A DNA stretch of 64,000 bases from contig NZ_CP020330.1 in assembly GCF_002043005.1 (NCBI RefSeq), positions 828,501 to 892,500 on the forward strand. The letters run 5' to 3'. The DNA comes from Martelella mediterranea DSM 17316. Lineage in GTDB: Bacteria; Pseudomonadota; Alphaproteobacteria; Rhizobiales; Rhizobiaceae. The notes below the pieces were generated by a model. That model had not been told where the DNA came from. It was given only the letters and a program-made list of their open reading frames with translations, and did no database searches. This document shows positions 61,697 through 64,000 of this stretch, piece by piece. The position numbers were made by a program, and so were the translations under genes. The stretch's first letter is position 1. The number at the start of each line of letters is the position of its first letter.

Positions 61697-62452
61697 TCAG
61701 GCCTCGACGGGCGTCCCGTCGGGAAACCAGGATGTGTCGAGTTTGGTATGTCGGTCGGAGAAGTCGCAGATGCGCTTCATCCGGTCCTCCTCGAGGATCT
61801 CCACCGAGCCGTTGGAGCGGCGGATCAGGCCGTCTTTTTCGAGCGCCGTGAAACTGCGGCTGACATAGACATTGGTGAGCCCCAGTACATCGGAAATCTC
61901 GGTCTGGTTTAGAGGCAGCCGGAAAGTCGTCGTCATCGTCGTGTTGGTGATGCGCAGCCGCGCCTGGAGGTCGAGCAGCAGATAGGCGATCCGCTCGCGC
62001 GCGCTCATGCGGCCGATGGCACGCAGGAAATCAATCATGATCACCTGGTTGCGCACCGCAAGCGCAAACAGCAGCGCGGCAAGCTGCGGCGCGCGCTTGA
62101 ACACCTCGTCGAGATCCTTTTTCGGAAACGGGCAGAGCCGGACGTCTTCGGCGGCTCTCAAGACTGTGGTGCGTTCGGTAAAGGCGATATCGGGAAAACC
62201 GACGATATCGCCCGGGTGGTGTATCTCCACGATCTGCCGGCGGCCATCCTTAAGGTCGGCATAGCTGTAGAGCCAGCCCTTCTTAACCACATAGAGGTGA
62301 ATATTCTGGTCGCCCTCCTGATAGACCTCGTCATTCTTGGCGAAATCCTTTTCCTCGCGCTCGAAGCGGGCGATGCTCTCAAGCGAGGCTTCGTCGAGTT
62401 CGGCATAATGCGATAGCTTCTGGGCCAGACAGCTTTTCGTGTGCGCGTTCAT
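61697..62452 (-). CDS. Crp/Fnr-family transcriptional regulator
   Basis: A 251-residue regulator. A cyclic-nucleotide-binding-type sensor domain (about residues 20-140, with EVYQEGDQNIHLYVVKKGWL and HHPGDIVGFPDIAF) precedes a C-terminal helix-turn-helix (LNQTEISDVLGLTNVYVSRSF, about 185-205). Only scattered cysteines are present, not the four-cysteine N-terminal cluster of FNR, so an oxygen-sensing iron-sulfur cluster is unlikely. The ligand is unknown. ATG at 62452 is chosen because the frame upstream is not family-like. Confidence 0.83.
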   Translation of the reverse strand: MNAHTKSCLAQKLSHYAELDEASLESIARFEREEKDFAKNDEVYQEGDQNIHLYVVKKGWLYSYADLKDGRRQIVEIHHPGDIVGFPDIAFTERTTVLRAAEDVRLCPFPKKDLDEVFKRAPQLAALLFALAVRNQVIMIDFLRAIGRMSARERIAYLLLDLQARLRITNTTMTTTFRLPLNQTEISDVLGLTNVYVSRSFTALEKDGLIRRSNGSVEILEEDRMKRICDFSDRHTKLDTSWFPDGTPVEA

Positions 62453-62668
62453 CTTTCCAAAACCTTCCGGCAGAGCGACTGTGGTGACATGCTCGCTGCC
62501 ACTGCAATTATGGCCGAATGATGGCAGCCGCTGCAATCATCATGCTCGGTTGAGGCGACACTTTATGCGCGCCGTCCTCGTTTTCAACGTAATTTTAGAC
62601 GATTTGTAACCAGTTTAATGCGCGCCTTTTCTAAACAGTACAGGTACATGACAAACGAGGAGGGCCTG

Positions 62669-62794
62669 ATGTCGGAACTGCCATCGGGTCAAAAGAAGCA
62701 ATTCGCGGCCGGGCGGGTCCTGTTGATCGCGAAAATCCTTCAAAACGAACAAAGAAAGGAGGCACTCTCATGTCCTCCGCCATTGCCGTTATAG
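62669..62794 (+). CDS. Short leader ORF overlapping the glycosyltransferase start
   Basis: A 41-codon frame (MSELPSGQKKQFAAGR...) with the strong ribosome site GAGGAGGG before its ATG. It runs across the ribosome site and first 25 bases of the glycosyltransferase gene in another frame and stops at TAG 62792-62794. Translation of the leader could open or block the downstream start. The peptide has no recognised domain. It might equally be a real microprotein. Confidence 0.45.
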   Translation: MSELPSGQKKQFAAGRVLLIAKILQNEQRKEALSCPPPLPL

Positions 62795-63837
62795 ACCCAT
62801 ATTGCCTTACGCCCTATACGCTCGGCTCGCTGGAAGCCGGCGCGCTCAGCGGCGCGGAATCCATTGCCATGCGCGTTGCAAGAGCCCATGGCAGGAACTT
62901 CCGGTTTCATTTCTACCAGAACGGCCGCATCGATATCGACCGCGATGCCTGCGGCTTCTACAGACCGCTCGCGTCGCTGAAGGCGGACGATCTCGCGGGC
63001 GTTCAGGCGATCGCGGTGGTCAGCTCATGGAAATCGGCGCTGAAGGCGCGCAAGCTCAATGCGCATTGCCCGATCTTCCTCCGGCTTCATTCCAATCCGG
63101 GGCGGCACAATCGCCGCATGGGCGAAGCGCTTGCCGAGGCCGGTATCGAGATCGTCTGCGTCTCTCATGCGCATGCGCGCCATGTGAGCGAATTCCTGAG
63201 CGCGGAAAACGACAGGCTGCCGAAGATCACCACGATCTACAATCCGGTCGATGATCATCTCGCACCCGATGACACGCCGCGCGACGTGAACCGGCTGTTC
63301 TTTCCCGGCACGCCGCTCAGGGGAATTTCGGAGGTTCTCGCCAAGTTCGAACGGCTCCGCCAGCAACGCCCCGAGCTGAAGCTCGATATCGCCGAAGACG
63401 GCAACAAGATCTGGCCGGATGGCGTGCCGCCGGTCGGCGTCACCTTCCTGGGGCGGCTCGATCATGGCGAGATGATTGACCGGATGCGCGGGTCGCTTTG
63501 CGTCTTCTATCCCCAGACACGGTTTTTCGAGCCCTTCGGCCTGCCGTTGGCCGAGGCCAATGCGGTCGGCACGCCGGTGCTCGCGGATGAGGGGCTGGCG
63601 GTCAATCATGAAATTCTGGGCGGCGACGGCCAATGCGTCGACACCGGCGACATCGCCGCGATTGTCAGCCGGCTCGACGCCTGGCGCGATACGCCGCCGA
63701 AGGTTACGGCCGCGCCGCATTACCGCATTTCCCATATCGCCGAGTTGTGGCGGCAGAAGCTGACCGGGTCGCTTCAGTCGCCGCAGGGCGGTCCCGCAGC
63801 CATGGAAGCCGCGGCAGCCGCACCCGCTTCGCGGTAG
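62770..63837 (+). CDS. GT4-type glycosyltransferase
   Basis: A 355-residue GT-B protein. The N-terminal half has RLHSNPGRHNRRMGEALAEAG and VCVSHAHARHV; the C-terminal nucleotide-sugar domain contains FFPGTPLRGISEVLAKF, VTFLGRLDHGEMIDRM and the GT4-type EX7E block FFEPFGLPLAEANAVGTPVLA with two glutamates seven residues apart. It should transfer a sugar from a nucleotide-sugar donor to a glycan or small acceptor. AAAGAAAGGAGG precedes the ATG. No other glycan gene is in reach, so the product is unknown. Confidence 0.8.
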   Translation: MSSAIAVIDPYCLTPYTLGSLEAGALSGAESIAMRVARAHGRNFRFHFYQNGRIDIDRDACGFYRPLASLKADDLAGVQAIAVVSSWKSALKARKLNAHCPIFLRLHSNPGRHNRRMGEALAEAGIEIVCVSHAHARHVSEFLSAENDRLPKITTIYNPVDDHLAPDDTPRDVNRLFFPGTPLRGISEVLAKFERLRQQRPELKLDIAEDGNKIWPDGVPPVGVTFLGRLDHGEMIDRMRGSLCVFYPQTRFFEPFGLPLAEANAVGTPVLADEGLAVNHEILGGDGQCVDTGDIAAIVSRLDAWRDTPPKVTAAPHYRISHIAELWRQKLTGSLQSPQGGPAAMEAAAAAPASR

Positions 63838-63850
63838 CTGCCGCTCCTCT

Positions 63851-64000
<150 letters not shown>

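Noticed and set aside
61697..62452. Oxygen-sensing FNR protein
   Set aside because: The N-terminal four-cysteine cluster is absent, so only a general Crp/Fnr call is made.

Overview
The window is high-GC DNA from an alphaproteobacterium of the order Hyphomicrobiales, most likely a Rhizobiaceae-type chromosome. Gene order is the main evidence: hemJ-hemE facing ppsR-maf-aroE-coaE-dnaQ, phoR-pstSCAB-phoU-phoB, and pckA facing chvI-chvG-hprK-EIIA-HPr are all rhizobial arrangements. The genus cannot be fixed from the sequence alone. No rRNA, tRNA, CRISPR array, transposase or prophage gene was seen.

Layout. Positions 1-5281 hold a probable chromosome-origin neighbourhood: haem genes on the minus strand and a housekeeping operon on the plus strand, separated by a 408-bp gap with a perfect DnaA box and four GANTC sites. 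From 5.3 to 16.5 kb come an inverted-repeat element, an epimerase, a SorC-type regulator, a carboxyspermidine-type polyamine pair, coaBC, the redox kinase actS and hrpB, then an AT-rich patch with two tiny genes. From 16.5 to 33.3 kb lie an EAL phosphodiesterase and a regulator/monooxygenase/aldo-keto reductase/flavin reductase cluster resembling oxidative sulfonate-sugar catabolism. These are followed by a secreted barrel-like protein, riboflavin synthase, argG, a MarR-MFS pair, an M3 peptidase, a sugar kinase and pyrE.

Positions 33.7-41.2 kb are the phosphate regulon, with a three-repeat Pho box ahead of pstS. Positions 41.3-46 kb carry a Baeyer-Villiger-type monooxygenase divergent from an aldehyde dehydrogenase and an iron alcohol dehydrogenase, with a pair of inverted operator-like sites between them. 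Positions 46-53.8 kb contain an exported protein, a CysZ-like protein, a D-amino-acid transaminase, a TAXI-TRAP transporter, alkB-arfB and a small Glyoxalase_8 protein. Positions 53.9-59.7 kb hold pckA, the ChvG-ChvI system and a regulatory PTS branch. The end has a ThuA/ThuB-like pair, a Crp/Fnr regulator, a glycosyltransferase behind a short leader ORF, and the C-terminus of an aldehyde dehydrogenase.

The most notable observations are the putative oriC, the sulfonate-type monooxygenase cassette, a BVMO whose fingerprint histidine is replaced by leucine together with its paired operators, a CoaBC lacking the usual decarboxylase cysteine, an inverted repeat whose arms show compensatory stem changes, and several very small genes. 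Functions are inferred from motifs and context read by eye; no database search was possible.
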